Shown: in pieces, positions 37,272-46,504 of the stretch
How positions within the stretch are numbered: the stretch's first letter is position 1
Layout: the number at the start of each line of letters is the position of its first letter
Assembly: GCA_011391125.1 (NCBI GenBank)
Contig: JAABRE010000010.1
Location: 18,352 to 82,351, forward strand
DNA: 64,000 bases
Direction of reading: 5' to 3'
DNA from: Synechococcales cyanobacterium S06
GTDB taxonomy: Bacteria > Cyanobacteriota > Cyanobacteriia > Cyanobacteriales > JAABRE01
Notes under the pieces: generated by a model
The model's database searches: none
The model's input: the letters and a program-made list of their open reading frames with translations, nothing else
Told to the model about the DNA's origin: nothing
Translations under genes and position numbers: made by a program

Positions 37272-37829
37272 TTAATTTGTTTGGAATAAAAAACGGATTT
37301 TGGCGATCGCAATTTCATCGCCATTATTAATAATTGTCGGGGAAGTAATTCTCGCACTAAAACGTTTTTGACCTAATGTTTTAATAAATACTCCATTAGT
37401 TGAACCTAAATCTTTTATTTTCCAAACTCCACTTTCTTGATAAATTTCTGCGTGTTGACGGGATACGGTTTCAGCACCAAGAAAACCCTCTAAATCAATT
37501 TCTACCGGTCCAGTATCAGGGTCAAAAATACCAATTACATTAAAGTCTTCTAAACTAAATTCGGGATTTGGTGCGTTATTTTGTTTAGCTATTAAACTGC
37601 CTATTAATTGGTTTTCTGATGTCGTTAAAGAGGAATCAGTTACAATAATTGGAGTCGGATTAAAGGGACTTTCTGTTTCAAAATCTACGGTAATTTCTGG
37701 GGTACTTTCTATCGGTAATTTATCAAGTATTGGGTTAGTATTAATTGGTAATTCCGCACCACAAGCGTCACAAAATTCTGAAGCATCGGGGGTTTTATCG
37801 TAGCCACAAACTGTACAAACAATTGCCAT
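37272..37829 (-). CDS. Zinc-ribbon FHA-domain protein
   Basis: 185 aa. A double zinc-ribbon knuckle at residues 5-25 (CTVCGYDK ... CDACGAEL) echoes that of the neighbouring kinase. The C-terminal FHA domain at about 90-180 has the full phosphothreonine-binding set: SRQHAEI and LGSTNGVFIK. The linker is Ser/Thr-rich. It most likely reads phosphothreonines produced by the adjacent kinase. Confidence 0.9.
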   Translation of the reverse strand: MAIVCTVCGYDKTPDASEFCDACGAELPINTNPILDKLPIESTPEITVDFETESPFNPTPIIVTDSSLTTSENQLIGSLIAKQNNAPNPEFSLEDFNVIGIFDPDTGPVEIDLEGFLGAETVSRQHAEIYQESGVWKIKDLGSTNGVFIKTLGQKRFSARITSPTIINNGDEIAIAKIRFLFQTN

Positions 37830-37908
37830 TTTTTACTCCTTTATTATTAAGAATTAAATATTATTAGGGTGGTATTAGTAACATCCAAAAATCGGATTTC
37901 TATTCTGC

Positions 37909-39303
37909 TTAAGTTCCAGAAAATTCTCTAATTTTATCCTCATCAATTTCATCATTTATATCATTATTCATTTTAATTGTTTTACCTTTTGCACCCATTT
38001 TAACGGTTTTGCGCGTACCAGCGGAAATTTTACGAGTTTTTCTTAATTCGTCTATACCGTCATCCAATGATTCTAACATGGCATTGTTACCGATTTTAAC
38101 GGTTAAACGACGCGCCGTTTCTAACCATTGTTCTGCTTGGTCGGGGTTTTCATCTGCTATTTTTGTAGCGTTACTAACCAAGGTTGTAATGTTACTTTGC
38201 TGCACATATCCCATTACTTCTGGATCAACTTGTACTCCTCCAGCTCCAGTAATGAATTGTACGACTAGATTTTGCGGGGGCAATTCTCCGCGACGGTTTA
38301 ACCCCGGAATGTCATAAGTTAAGCCGATTTGAGCGATTCTCACTTTACAAGTGGGACGACTTTCGACATTAAGTTCAAGTATGAATATGGTTTCATCGTT
38401 GGCTTTAGCGCTACCAATGGGGTACGGTTGATTTATTAAGGGAAAATCTGCTTGCTCTGGATAAACTCGCGTAATTTTTGCTAATTCGACTCCTTTAACT
38501 GTCTTAATATTTAAGGCAATATTATTAATAACTTCTTGTTGTATATCTTGTATTTCATCAAATAATGTTTGAGGTAAGTTACTGATAGAAACCTGTGTCC
38601 CAATTGGGTTTTCTCCTACTAAATGATATAAATTTCCTGCGGTAACATCACTTAATTTTATTAACAAGTCTTCGTTATAATCTCCTACCCCTAATGCGGT
38701 TATTCCTACTCCATTAGTTGCTAATTTTTCGGCTAATTCTTGACATTCTAACTCGTCAAAGGTTTGCCCATCTGTAAATATTAAGACTCGACGGGCGCTC
38801 ATTTTTTGGTTATATAACATTTCCAAGGCTAGATTCATGCCTCTACCCAGACAAGTGCCACCACTAAAGGTATCTAATTGGGCGATCGCCTGTTCAATGG
38901 CTTGGGTTTCCGTCGCTGGAGTTAATCCAATTAAAGTGGAAGCTTGGTCATCAAATTGAATTAAGGCTAGTCTATCTTTTGAGCTAAAACTATTAGAATT
39001 AACTAATTTAGTTAAGGATTCCATAACTAAATCGATCTTAGTTTTTCCTCCGGTAACTACATTATATTCATTACCGTCTTTAAAGACAGTTTCTCCCGTA
39101 GGTTTTGCGGCTCCGACTACCACTTCAAACATTGAACCACTGGTATCAATTAATAAAATTATGTCAGTTTCGGGGCGACTATTTGATACTATTTTAGTGG
39201 GTTTTAATTTGAGCATTACAAATAATTTTTGTTGTTCGGTATCCGCTGGCAAAAATTCCCGATGGGGTGTAATACTAACTAATAATGGTTGTTCTGTTGA
39301 CAT
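37909..39303 (-). CDS. vWA-domain protein with Thr-rich C-terminal tail
   Basis: 464 aa, no signal peptide. The vWA domain at about residues 40-235 has a complete MIDAS: DIILLIDTSGSM, the Thr in GGTCLGRGM, and LIFTDG. A beta-rich middle domain follows. The last ~40 residues hold a repeated (K)T(V/I)KM pattern (RKTVKMGAKGKTIKM), the sort of threonine motif that FHA domains bind when phosphorylated. It lies 80 bp upstream of the zinc-ribbon FHA gene in the same orientation. Cytoplasmic. Confidence 0.88.
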   Translation of the reverse strand: MSTEQPLLVSITPHREFLPADTEQQKLFVMLKLKPTKIVSNSRPETDIILLIDTSGSMFEVVVGAAKPTGETVFKDGNEYNVVTGGKTKIDLVMESLTKLVNSNSFSSKDRLALIQFDDQASTLIGLTPATETQAIEQAIAQLDTFSGGTCLGRGMNLALEMLYNQKMSARRVLIFTDGQTFDELECQELAEKLATNGVGITALGVGDYNEDLLIKLSDVTAGNLYHLVGENPIGTQVSISNLPQTLFDEIQDIQQEVINNIALNIKTVKGVELAKITRVYPEQADFPLINQPYPIGSAKANDETIFILELNVESRPTCKVRIAQIGLTYDIPGLNRRGELPPQNLVVQFITGAGGVQVDPEVMGYVQQSNITTLVSNATKIADENPDQAEQWLETARRLTVKIGNNAMLESLDDGIDELRKTRKISAGTRKTVKMGAKGKTIKMNNDINDEIDEDKIREFSGT

Positions 39304-39323
39304 TGTTTTGACTCCTAAATAAC

Positions 39324-39713
39324 TTAATCAAAAATACTTTCTAAAGGTGGTAAAACTCCGAAAGATGGTTCTATTATAGACAAATCTGGAGGCAAAATTT
39401 CGGGTTTTTTCTGATTTCCTTGGTCATTAAGTTGATACAATTTATCCTCAATTAATAGAGGTAAATCTAACTTAATTATAGTGGAACGATAACCTTCGGC
39501 GATGTCTTCAATCCAGTAATTAATGATTTGATCAAGATGGTTATTTTTCACAGCACATAAACTTTGATTTTGCAGGTTTAAGCGCAAACTTTCCCGAATT
39601 TCTTGGTTAAAAATTTGTTCGGGGTTATCTTCTTGATCTTGTCTTAAATCTAAGCTATATTTACAGTTTTTATTATCAGTTTTAACCTTTAATTCTAAGG
39701 TATATTGCACCAT
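39324..39713 (-). CDS. Small unknown protein of the signalling cluster, 129 aa
   Basis: I do not recognise this. It is acidic with a beta-rich start (MVQYTLELKVKTDN), a helical centre (ESLRLNLQNQSLCAVKNNHLDQIINYWIEDIAEGY) and a proline-rich end (LPPDLSIIEPSFGVLPPLESIFD). It sits 20 bp from the vWA gene and 5 bp from the upstream membrane protein gene, so it is co-transcribed. An adaptor role between membrane FHA-like and vWA proteins is possible but untested. Confidence 0.6.
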   Translation of the reverse strand: MVQYTLELKVKTDNKNCKYSLDLRQDQEDNPEQIFNQEIRESLRLNLQNQSLCAVKNNHLDQIINYWIEDIAEGYRSTIIKLDLPLLIEDKLYQLNDQGNQKKPEILPPDLSIIEPSFGVLPPLESIFD

Positions 39714-39718
39714 ATTTG

Positions 39719-40561
39719 TTACTGGGATGTTTTAACTTCAATAATTACATTACCTAATTTTCGTTTCTCACCATTTACTAATTCATGGGTTAATTTTTGC
39801 ATATTGGGATTATATTCATGGTTAAAATTAATGAACACTTTTTGCTTGTCTAAATGTATTTTAGCAGTCATAGGTAAATAACCCTGACTTGGGGGTAAAT
39901 AAATATGACAATTACTCGCACTTCCTAATATTATTGGTTTATCACCGAGGGAAATGGTCTTTTCTTCTTTGGTTGTATCCCAATGTATCACTAACCATGC
40001 TTTTCTCACAATATTTTCGGTAATTGTTAACATTAATCCGATAAAAATTCCTTTAAAAGAGTCACCAATTGCGACACTAATTAAAGGTGAAATTCCTAAA
40101 TTATTTAACATAATCTGAAAAAATGCACCTAAAACTCCCGCCAAAAAACCCGCAATTAAAGCCGGTTTTTTCGGTAAATTTGGAATAATTGGAGCGATAA
40201 AAAAGGCCATAATTAAACTTTCAATTCCCCAAGCTAAACAATGAATTAAAGTAGTATTTCCTAACCCAATTTTAGTAATAACTAAACCAAATCCTCCTAA
40301 AAAACCAGCTAAGGCACTTTTTAAGATAATTGGCGTTATATTTTGATAACTGGTGGATAACTTTTTTAAATACCAATTTTGTGATAAAAATAACCCCAAA
40401 CCGATACCAATTCCGATAAAAGTATCCCAAAAAAGAACACCAATAATATTATTATGACCGATAGGATAACCAATTATTGAGCCAATAAATGCACCTATTC
40501 CACCTAAGATTGCGAAAATAATTAATTTTTGTACTGTATCTTTGTTAAGTAAGTTTTTCAT
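39719..40561 (-). CDS. Multi-span membrane protein with FHA-like C-terminal domain
   Basis: 280 aa. About six hydrophobic, Gly-rich helices fill residues 10-195 (IFAILGGIGAFIGSIIGYPIG, FIGIGIGLGLFLSQ, ALAGFLGGFGLVITKIG, PALIAGFLAGVLGAFF). Residues 200-280 look like an FHA domain (KPIILGSASNCHIYLP ... TAKIHLDKQKVFINF) but lack the usual S-R-x-H and N pair, so phosphothreonine binding may be lost. The same design, with different helices, is repeated at 43837-44937. Confidence 0.7.
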   Translation of the reverse strand: MKNLLNKDTVQKLIIFAILGGIGAFIGSIIGYPIGHNNIIGVLFWDTFIGIGIGLGLFLSQNWYLKKLSTSYQNITPIILKSALAGFLGGFGLVITKIGLGNTTLIHCLAWGIESLIMAFFIAPIIPNLPKKPALIAGFLAGVLGAFFQIMLNNLGISPLISVAIGDSFKGIFIGLMLTITENIVRKAWLVIHWDTTKEEKTISLGDKPIILGSASNCHIYLPPSQGYLPMTAKIHLDKQKVFINFNHEYNPNMQKLTHELVNGEKRKLGNVIIEVKTSQ

Positions 40562-40569
40562 TTTCTAAA

Positions 40570-41880
40570 TTACCATTGCTCTTTATTAAATTTATTATAA
40601 TTAAATATTTCTATTTGACGATATTGTGCAACTGCTATTAATTTCAGGCAATTTTCATATTCATTTATTTGACCTTTTTGATTATATAAATCAGCAGCTT
40701 GTTGATAGCTTTCAATTGCTTGTTGATAATTTTCTAAATTAGAATAAGCATTTCCTTTATTAAAATAAGCGCTAACATATTCATGATCAAGTTCAATTGC
40801 TTGATTATAATCATTAATAGCTTGTTCGTAATTTTCTATATAATAATAAGCGTTACCTCGTTGATTGTAACTATTGGGATCAGAAGATATAATTTCTAAA
40901 GCTTGATTATAAGATTTTATTGCTTCTTGAAACTTTCCAGATTCTAAATAATTATTACCTTCTTGGTAGTAACTATTGTAAGTATCTAAAATTTCTTGAA
41001 CAATTTTTAAGTTTTTATAAGCATCATAATATTGAGGATTAATTACTAAAGCTTGTTTGTAATCTTCCACTGCTTTTTCGTATTCTTTTAAATTATTAAA
41101 AGCTACTCCTCGATTATTATAAGCTTTAGAATATTTTGGATTAATTTCTATTGCTTTACTATAATCTTCTATAGCTTTTTCATAATTTTCTTCATCAAAA
41201 TAAACGTTTCCACGTTGATAATAAATTTCGGCATAATTAGGGTTAATTTCTAAACCTTGATTATATTCTTGAATCGCATTATTATATTCACCTAAACCAG
41301 AATAAATTATACCCATAACATAGTTTTTGAAAGGAATATTAAGGCTTTCAATAGTAATTATAAAAATATATAGTAAGACACCAAAGAAGAATAAATATGA
41401 TTTATTGTTATTTTTGGGCTTAACAATATTCGTTTGTATTTGTGTTATTAATTCTTGATTATTACTTACAGGAATAGTTGAATTGTTATTTTTTTTATCC
41501 TCAAAAATCCTGATCTTATTTTTAAATTTAGCTAAGTTTGAATCATTTGTATTAAGAAAATAATTCATTTGTTCCTTAAAACTTTCAAAATATTTAACAG
41601 TATCTTTGCTTTGTTTTTTACCCTCATTAAGCCATAATAACATTTCGGATCTAGTTTCAGGTAAAATAACTGTTCTTAACGTTAATAATCTCACCATTTC
41701 TGATGTATATATTTTTTCAGTCAAAGCTAATTTAACGTTATTATTATTAGCAAATATTTTTTGCCAAAATTCCTCTTTATCTTCCCCTAAATTATCTTCA
41801 ATAATTTGTAAATGTTCTAATTTAATTTTGACTCGACGAGTTAATCCTTTAATTGCTCTAATTATTTCTTGTTCATCCAT
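40570..41880 (-). CDS. Membrane TPR protein with the cluster's shared N-terminal module
   Basis: 436 aa. Residues 1-110 carry a helical module (AIKGLTRRVKIKLEHLQIIE ... YTSEMVRLLTLRTVILP) shared with the proteins at 45084 and 46505. A single membrane helix (SYLFFFGVLLYIFIITIESL) lies near 163-182, then about seven TPRs to residue 420 (NNAIQEYNQGLEINPNYAEI and similar). The shared module is probably cytosolic and the TPRs on the other side. The gene is 8 bp upstream of the membrane FHA-like gene, forming an operon. Confidence 0.8.
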   Translation of the reverse strand: MDEQEIIRAIKGLTRRVKIKLEHLQIIEDNLGEDKEEFWQKIFANNNNVKLALTEKIYTSEMVRLLTLRTVILPETRSEMLLWLNEGKKQSKDTVKYFESFKEQMNYFLNTNDSNLAKFKNKIRIFEDKKNNNSTIPVSNNQELITQIQTNIVKPKNNNKSYLFFFGVLLYIFIITIESLNIPFKNYVMGIIYSGLGEYNNAIQEYNQGLEINPNYAEIYYQRGNVYFDEENYEKAIEDYSKAIEINPKYSKAYNNRGVAFNNLKEYEKAVEDYKQALVINPQYYDAYKNLKIVQEILDTYNSYYQEGNNYLESGKFQEAIKSYNQALEIISSDPNSYNQRGNAYYYIENYEQAINDYNQAIELDHEYVSAYFNKGNAYSNLENYQQAIESYQQAADLYNQKGQINEYENCLKLIAVAQYRQIEIFNYNKFNKEQW

Positions 41881-41923
41881 AATTTTGCTCCTTATTGCTG
41901 TTTAAAAATCGGATTTCTGATAT

Positions 41924-42562
41924 TTATTTTTGCTTTTGTAACCATTGACGAAATTCTCTAAGTAAGGCATTTTCACCCATTTGACCTCTTTTTTCTATAA
42001 ATTTTAAAATATCATTTTTTGATAAAATTGACAACACTTGAGAGTGATTTCGTATCTCGTAAACCTCGCCCTCTAATACATAAATCGTCAATTCTTGACC
42101 ATCAAAACGCCATATTTCGCCAATTCCAAGGGCTGCATAAATACTTAAACGGTCCAAAGAACTGCTAGTAATATCAATTTCGATCGCCAAATCGGGAGCG
42201 GGGTCAAAATTTAAGTCAAAATTCAACTTGCCCCTGATAATTTCTTCATGGGTAATGTAGTAACATTCATCTGGTTCAATGCCACGTTGTAAATCTTTTC
42301 TACTCCAGGTTGTTGAACCCAAACTATAAATTTCTAAGCCTAAAACTTCAGTTGTTGTTTCTACCAAACGTGCCAAAAACCGTTTATTAACCTCATGTTC
42401 GGGTAAAGGAGTCATAATTTCTAACCTTCCTTGATCATAAATTAATTTTTTACTAGGATTTTCTGCCAAATCGAGAGCTAAAGCTTGATAGGTTTCCCAA
42501 CGCACCCCCGTTAAGATAGTTTGGTTTTCTTTTCTTGTTATAGTTTGAATCATGGATAACAC
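41924..42562 (-). CDS. Uma2-family (DUF820) nuclease-like protein
   Basis: 212 aa, complete length. WETYQALALDLAENPSKKLIYDQGRLEIMTP, ARLVETTTEVLGLEIY, GIEPDECYYI with the active-site Asp, PDLAIEIDITSSSLDRLSIYAALGIGEIWRFDG carrying E-x-D. It is embedded in the signalling cluster, on the same strand, but isolated by 43-45 bp gaps with repeat remnants. It may be a passenger rather than a component. Confidence 0.85.
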   Translation of the reverse strand: MLSMIQTITRKENQTILTGVRWETYQALALDLAENPSKKLIYDQGRLEIMTPLPEHEVNKRFLARLVETTTEVLGLEIYSLGSTTWSRKDLQRGIEPDECYYITHEEIIRGKLNFDLNFDPAPDLAIEIDITSSSLDRLSIYAALGIGEIWRFDGQELTIYVLEGEVYEIRNHSQVLSILSKNDILKFIEKRGQMGENALLREFRQWLQKQK

Positions 42563-42607
42563 CTTGGGTAAATTGTTATTTAGAAATCCTGTTTATATTT
42601 GAAAAAT

Positions 42608-43834
42608 TTAAGCTTTGTTTTTTAAATATTTTCCCCACAAATAAAAGGGTAAAACTCCTCCTAAACCTAATATTAATATGATACAACCTATCATAATTAA
42701 ACGGATATTTAAAGGTAGTGATCGCCCAAAAACTGGTATAGTATAATCCTTTATTTCAGAGTTAATAACTGATTTATTTTCAGGAATATTAATCCTAACT
42801 TTAACTTGATGTTGTGAGCCTCTTTCGGCATTAGGTTGAGTATAACTAATTTCATATTCCCCTAATAAAGCATTGAGAAATAACTCTAAATTAGCCGCAA
42901 TTTCGTCTGATTTTCCTGAAAATTCAGCGATCCCCCCCGTTAAATTGGCAATTTGTGCCAGTCTATCTTGATCCACAAATTCATCTTCTGGTACTCTTTT
43001 TTTATTAACATCAAATCGGGTTGCCGGTTTAGTTAATTTATATTTATTTGCTAATTCTTGGGGGGTTAAACCATAACCTAAAGTATGGACAATTATTTGG
43101 TCATAAGTAGTTAATAATGCGGTTAAAGTATCAAAGTCTTTTTGTTCATTCGGGCGATTATGATAACCATCTGAAAGCAAAATAATAGATAATCTGGGCG
43201 GTTTTTCACCTGATTTTTTGGGTGGATAAAAGTTAGGATTATCACGATTGGCAAAAAATCTAACTGCTTTGGTTAAGGGGTCATAAAGATTAGTAGAAGC
43301 ACAAGGATCAATGGTTTTTAAATAATCTAGTTGATTTTGTAACTTAATATCAGCAGCTGAAAAAAACTTATTTAAACTTTCATCATTAACATTATAACCC
43401 TGACATTTTTCATTACCTTCCCCGAAAGGAACAAGGGAAATTTGCGTATTTCCACCGCGTTTAGCCGTGATTTTAGTTAATTCTTGAATTGCGTTAATTG
43501 CACCGTCTAATTTGCGTTTTTTACCGCTATCTTGAGAGCGCATACTACCACTCATATCCAATAAAACAATAATGTAAGCTGGTGGTGGAGTCGCAACTTC
43601 GGGAGATTTCCAGTTAGTTAATTTGACAGGTTTATTATCAATAAATATCTGAAAATTTTGCTCCTGTAAACCCATAATTGGCTTTTTATTTTTGTCAGTA
43701 ACTTTAACTCGAATGGTTGCGTCTTCTTCCTCAAATAAAGGAGTATCTGTAATGATAGCTTGTTGTGCTAAAGTCGGGGTAATTAAAGCACTTAACATTA
43801 ATAAAGATAAACCTAATTTTTGTGTAATTTTCAT
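42608..43834 (-). CDS. Secreted, membrane-anchored vWA protein
   Basis: 408 aa. Signal peptide (KLGLSLLMLSALITPTLAQQ), a short beta region (TIRVKVTDKNKKPIMGLQEQNFQIFID), then a vWA domain from about residue 85 with MIDAS VLLDMSGSMRS and LLSDGYHNRP. A C-terminal helix (IRLIMIGCIILILGLGGVLPFYLWGKYLK) anchors it, so the domain faces the periplasm. It starts 2 bp after the stop of the membrane FHA-like gene, so the two are translated together. Confidence 0.87.
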   Translation of the reverse strand: MKITQKLGLSLLMLSALITPTLAQQAIITDTPLFEEEDATIRVKVTDKNKKPIMGLQEQNFQIFIDNKPVKLTNWKSPEVATPPPAYIIVLLDMSGSMRSQDSGKKRKLDGAINAIQELTKITAKRGGNTQISLVPFGEGNEKCQGYNVNDESLNKFFSAADIKLQNQLDYLKTIDPCASTNLYDPLTKAVRFFANRDNPNFYPPKKSGEKPPRLSIILLSDGYHNRPNEQKDFDTLTALLTTYDQIIVHTLGYGLTPQELANKYKLTKPATRFDVNKKRVPEDEFVDQDRLAQIANLTGGIAEFSGKSDEIAANLELFLNALLGEYEISYTQPNAERGSQHQVKVRINIPENKSVINSEIKDYTIPVFGRSLPLNIRLIMIGCIILILGLGGVLPFYLWGKYLKNKA

Positions 43835-43836
43835 AA

Positions 43837-44937
43837 TTATCCTTGGGGGTCAAAAAAGCGATTATAATAAACAAAACGATAGATTTTATTAGTGGTAAAT
43901 TCTGCGTCTTTAGGGTAAAAAGTGATTAAATTATTGTGTTTTAAAGTGATTTTTTTTTGTGAACCTCCTAAACGATTGCCATTAAGGGCAATCAAACGGA
44001 AAAATCTTGGATTAGGTATTAAAAAAGTTTCCCTTTTCTGTATTTCTAAATCGGCAATATGAAGCGGAATATCAGGAATAAAAACATGGGAATCTGGGTC
44101 AGAACCAATGGTAATTTTACCTTTTGCTGGCAATCTAATTGATAATCCCTCCTCAATTTTTTCCTGTTCACTATCACTAACAAAGCTTAAAATATTAGTC
44201 TGAATTACCGGGTAAGATGGCAATAATTTAATGGTTTTTTGTGGTTGAGAATTAGCTTCTTCTTCATCAAAAAAAGTATCGCCTGTATATTCAAAACCTG
44301 CGCCAGCGCGTAAAGCTACTAAGTAACTAGGAGAATTTGTCAAGCTAAATGTTAAACCTAATAATAGACCTAAAATGGCAAAACCTAAAGGATCTTCAGC
44401 CGCTTGTAAAAATGGGGGCATTTCTGTTAATTTAGTCCGCAAAAATTCAAACAAAATTGCTGCTACTAAACTGGCAAAACTAGCACCAATTAAACTAACA
44501 GTAAATCTGCGCCAAAAACGTTTAGGATCGCCAGCTTCAACGGTTTCCCAACGCCAAGTTAAACCCTCAGTTAAACCGACAGAAATCCCAATTATTAACC
44601 AACCAACTACCCGAATAATCGGAGCAGGAATTTTCAATTGTGGTATGAATAAAATTTGAGAAATGCCTCCCGAAACTAAACCTAAAACTGCACCTAAACC
44701 TAATGCAATAAAAAAGGGAATTATGGCTTTTCTAAGACACAGTTTTGGTCGAGTGGGATTACTAATAAAGATTTCGTTAATGACCATTCCTACTGCAATA
44801 GAAATGGCAATACAAGGAAATAAAACCATTTCAGGAAAGCGTTTTAATAATCCTAAATCAGAGAGAAATACTTGGCCAATATTCCACCCAATTAAAGCTG
44901 ATGTGATTCCCGCTAATATATAAAGGTATATTCTCAT
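43837..44937 (-). CDS. Multi-span membrane protein with FHA-like C-terminal domain
   Basis: 366 aa. About seven helices in residues 5-225 (YILAGITSALIGWNIGQVF, FIALGLGAVLGLVSGGI, RVVGWLIIGISVGLTEGLTW, LGFAILGLLLGLTFSL). Residues 265-355 have an FHA-like start (ITIGSDPDSHVFIPDIPLHIADLEI) but no S-R-x-H; the reader side is degenerate as at 39719. Directly upstream of the anchored vWA gene. It may couple a cytosolic FHA-like surface to the periplasmic vWA protein. Confidence 0.72.
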   Translation of the reverse strand: MRIYLYILAGITSALIGWNIGQVFLSDLGLLKRFPEMVLFPCIAISIAVGMVINEIFISNPTRPKLCLRKAIIPFFIALGLGAVLGLVSGGISQILFIPQLKIPAPIIRVVGWLIIGISVGLTEGLTWRWETVEAGDPKRFWRRFTVSLIGASFASLVAAILFEFLRTKLTEMPPFLQAAEDPLGFAILGLLLGLTFSLTNSPSYLVALRAGAGFEYTGDTFFDEEEANSQPQKTIKLLPSYPVIQTNILSFVSDSEQEKIEEGLSIRLPAKGKITIGSDPDSHVFIPDIPLHIADLEIQKRETFLIPNPRFFRLIALNGNRLGGSQKKITLKHNNLITFYPKDAEFTTNKIYRFVYYNRFFDPQG

Positions 44938-45083
44938 AAATTACTTATAATTTTAGTCAATTTAGTTGTTAATTTAACGTTTAAATAAGTTGATAAAAAG
45001 ATTATACACTATCTTTCTTGTTTTGAGTCCCGTAATCATATTTAATTTTATTAAGATTTATTAAAAATAATAAATTAATAAGC

Positions 45084-46439
45084 TTAAAAACTAACCAGAT
45101 TATACAATACACTAATGACACTGGCTAAAATTGCTGTAACAATTACCCAGACAAAAAACTCTCTAATTCTTAATCCTAATTTTTCTTTAAAAGTTAGATT
45201 ATATTTATCTTTAAACCACATAAATCTATATAAAAAATAAAACAAATAAGCAAAAATAAAGGCAATCCAATGATTAATAAATGAGCCAAAAAATATAAAA
45301 ATAATTGCCAAAGGAACATTCATGATTATCGGAATAATCATAATTATTTCTGAGTCTAATTCTGCGGTTATCAAGGCAAAAATTACATAAATAATAAACC
45401 ACATTAACAAATATAATAAACTAATTAAAAAGCTTTTAATTAAAGGATAATCTTGAAAAAATTGAGTAACTTTCCAGGAAATTATGCTAATATTTGGCTT
45501 ACAATAATAATAAAATTCAATAATTTTATTTTTAATGAAGTTAAATAATATATCTAATTTTAAAGTGAGACATAAAGTAATAATTGGCAAGATACAAACT
45601 TCAATTAGATTAACATAACGATAAACTGTCAGGTTATAAATCTGAGTTGATAACACAGAACAAAAACCATATTTAGTAAGTTTACCAAATACATTTTCAG
45701 GAACTTTTCCTAATGAAATATGATAGAAAAAAGCAGAAATTCGATAATCTTGTAAACCTTCAAATAATTGAGCTAAATATTTATATTTAGCCTGAAAATT
45801 TACCTGGGCATTTGGTTGCCAATAATAGCCGATTTCTTGCCATAATTTGAGCCAATTTTGCTCATTACTTAAGCTTAATTGTTGGTAATTTTGCTGTCGA
45901 GAACAGTTCGCCATTAAGGTTAAATCATAATCAATATATTGCCTAATTCTATCCTGATAAAACTTACCCCAAATGCCTTTTTTATCCTGTAATAACCACA
46001 AAACACCTTGGCAAAGTTCTGGTTTATCAATCAGTATAATTATTATTATTAAAACACCTTGATCAATTTTTTGGGCGAGATAAGGAGCTTGATTAATCAT
46101 TTTTTTAAGGAGCGTTAAAACCTGTTCTTGAAAGTCAAAATATAACTGATAATGACCTTGATCTTTTCCTTTCCGTTGTAACATCCAAATCAGAAATTCT
46201 GGCAAAGTTGCGGGTAAAATAAGCGATCTTAAGGTTAACAAACGCACCATTTCTGTGGTATAAATTCCCTCTTGTAAGGCCAAATTAGCATTACTTTTAA
46301 AGGTATTTAACCAAAAATTATCATCAAATTTAGGGTTACTTACCGCAGTTTCAATAACTTGTAAATGTTCTAATTTAATCTTATTTCTACGGGTTAAACC
46401 TTTAATTGCTGTGGTTATATTTTGCTCTAATTCATTCAT
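45084..46439 (-). CDS. Shared-module protein with C-terminal membrane helices
   Basis: 451 aa. Residues 5-115 carry the cluster's helical module (AIKGLTRRNKIKLEHLQVIE ... YTTEMVRLLTLRSLILPATLPEF). A second helical region to ~260 is also shared with 46505 (DKPELCQGVLWLLQDKKGIWGKFYQDRIRQYI versus DEPELLNSLVKLLKNKQGIWGNSYRYGIRNYL). The rest has about four or five membrane helices. Function is unknown; I suspect a membrane-bound partner of the GTPases. Confidence 0.75.
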   Translation of the reverse strand: MNELEQNITTAIKGLTRRNKIKLEHLQVIETAVSNPKFDDNFWLNTFKSNANLALQEGIYTTEMVRLLTLRSLILPATLPEFLIWMLQRKGKDQGHYQLYFDFQEQVLTLLKKMINQAPYLAQKIDQGVLIIIIILIDKPELCQGVLWLLQDKKGIWGKFYQDRIRQYIDYDLTLMANCSRQQNYQQLSLSNEQNWLKLWQEIGYYWQPNAQVNFQAKYKYLAQLFEGLQDYRISAFFYHISLGKVPENVFGKLTKYGFCSVLSTQIYNLTVYRYVNLIEVCILPIITLCLTLKLDILFNFIKNKIIEFYYYCKPNISIISWKVTQFFQDYPLIKSFLISLLYLLMWFIIYVIFALITAELDSEIIMIIPIIMNVPLAIIFIFFGSFINHWIAFIFAYLFYFLYRFMWFKDKYNLTFKEKLGLRIREFFVWVIVTAILASVISVLYNLVSF

Positions 46440-46466
46440 ATTAATTTAGTTGATATTTGGTTAGTC

Positions 46467-46499
46467 AGAAATCAGATTTTTACAAAAAATCTGATTTTT
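46467..46499. terminator. Hairpin, ATCAGAT/ATCTGAT variant
   Basis: AGAAATCAGATTTTT pairs with AAAAATCTGATTTTT. Both arms carry the compensating change relative to the ATCCGAT form. It lies between the 46505 and 45084 genes in the cluster. Confidence 0.7.
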
Positions 46500-46504
46500 C
46501 AAAC

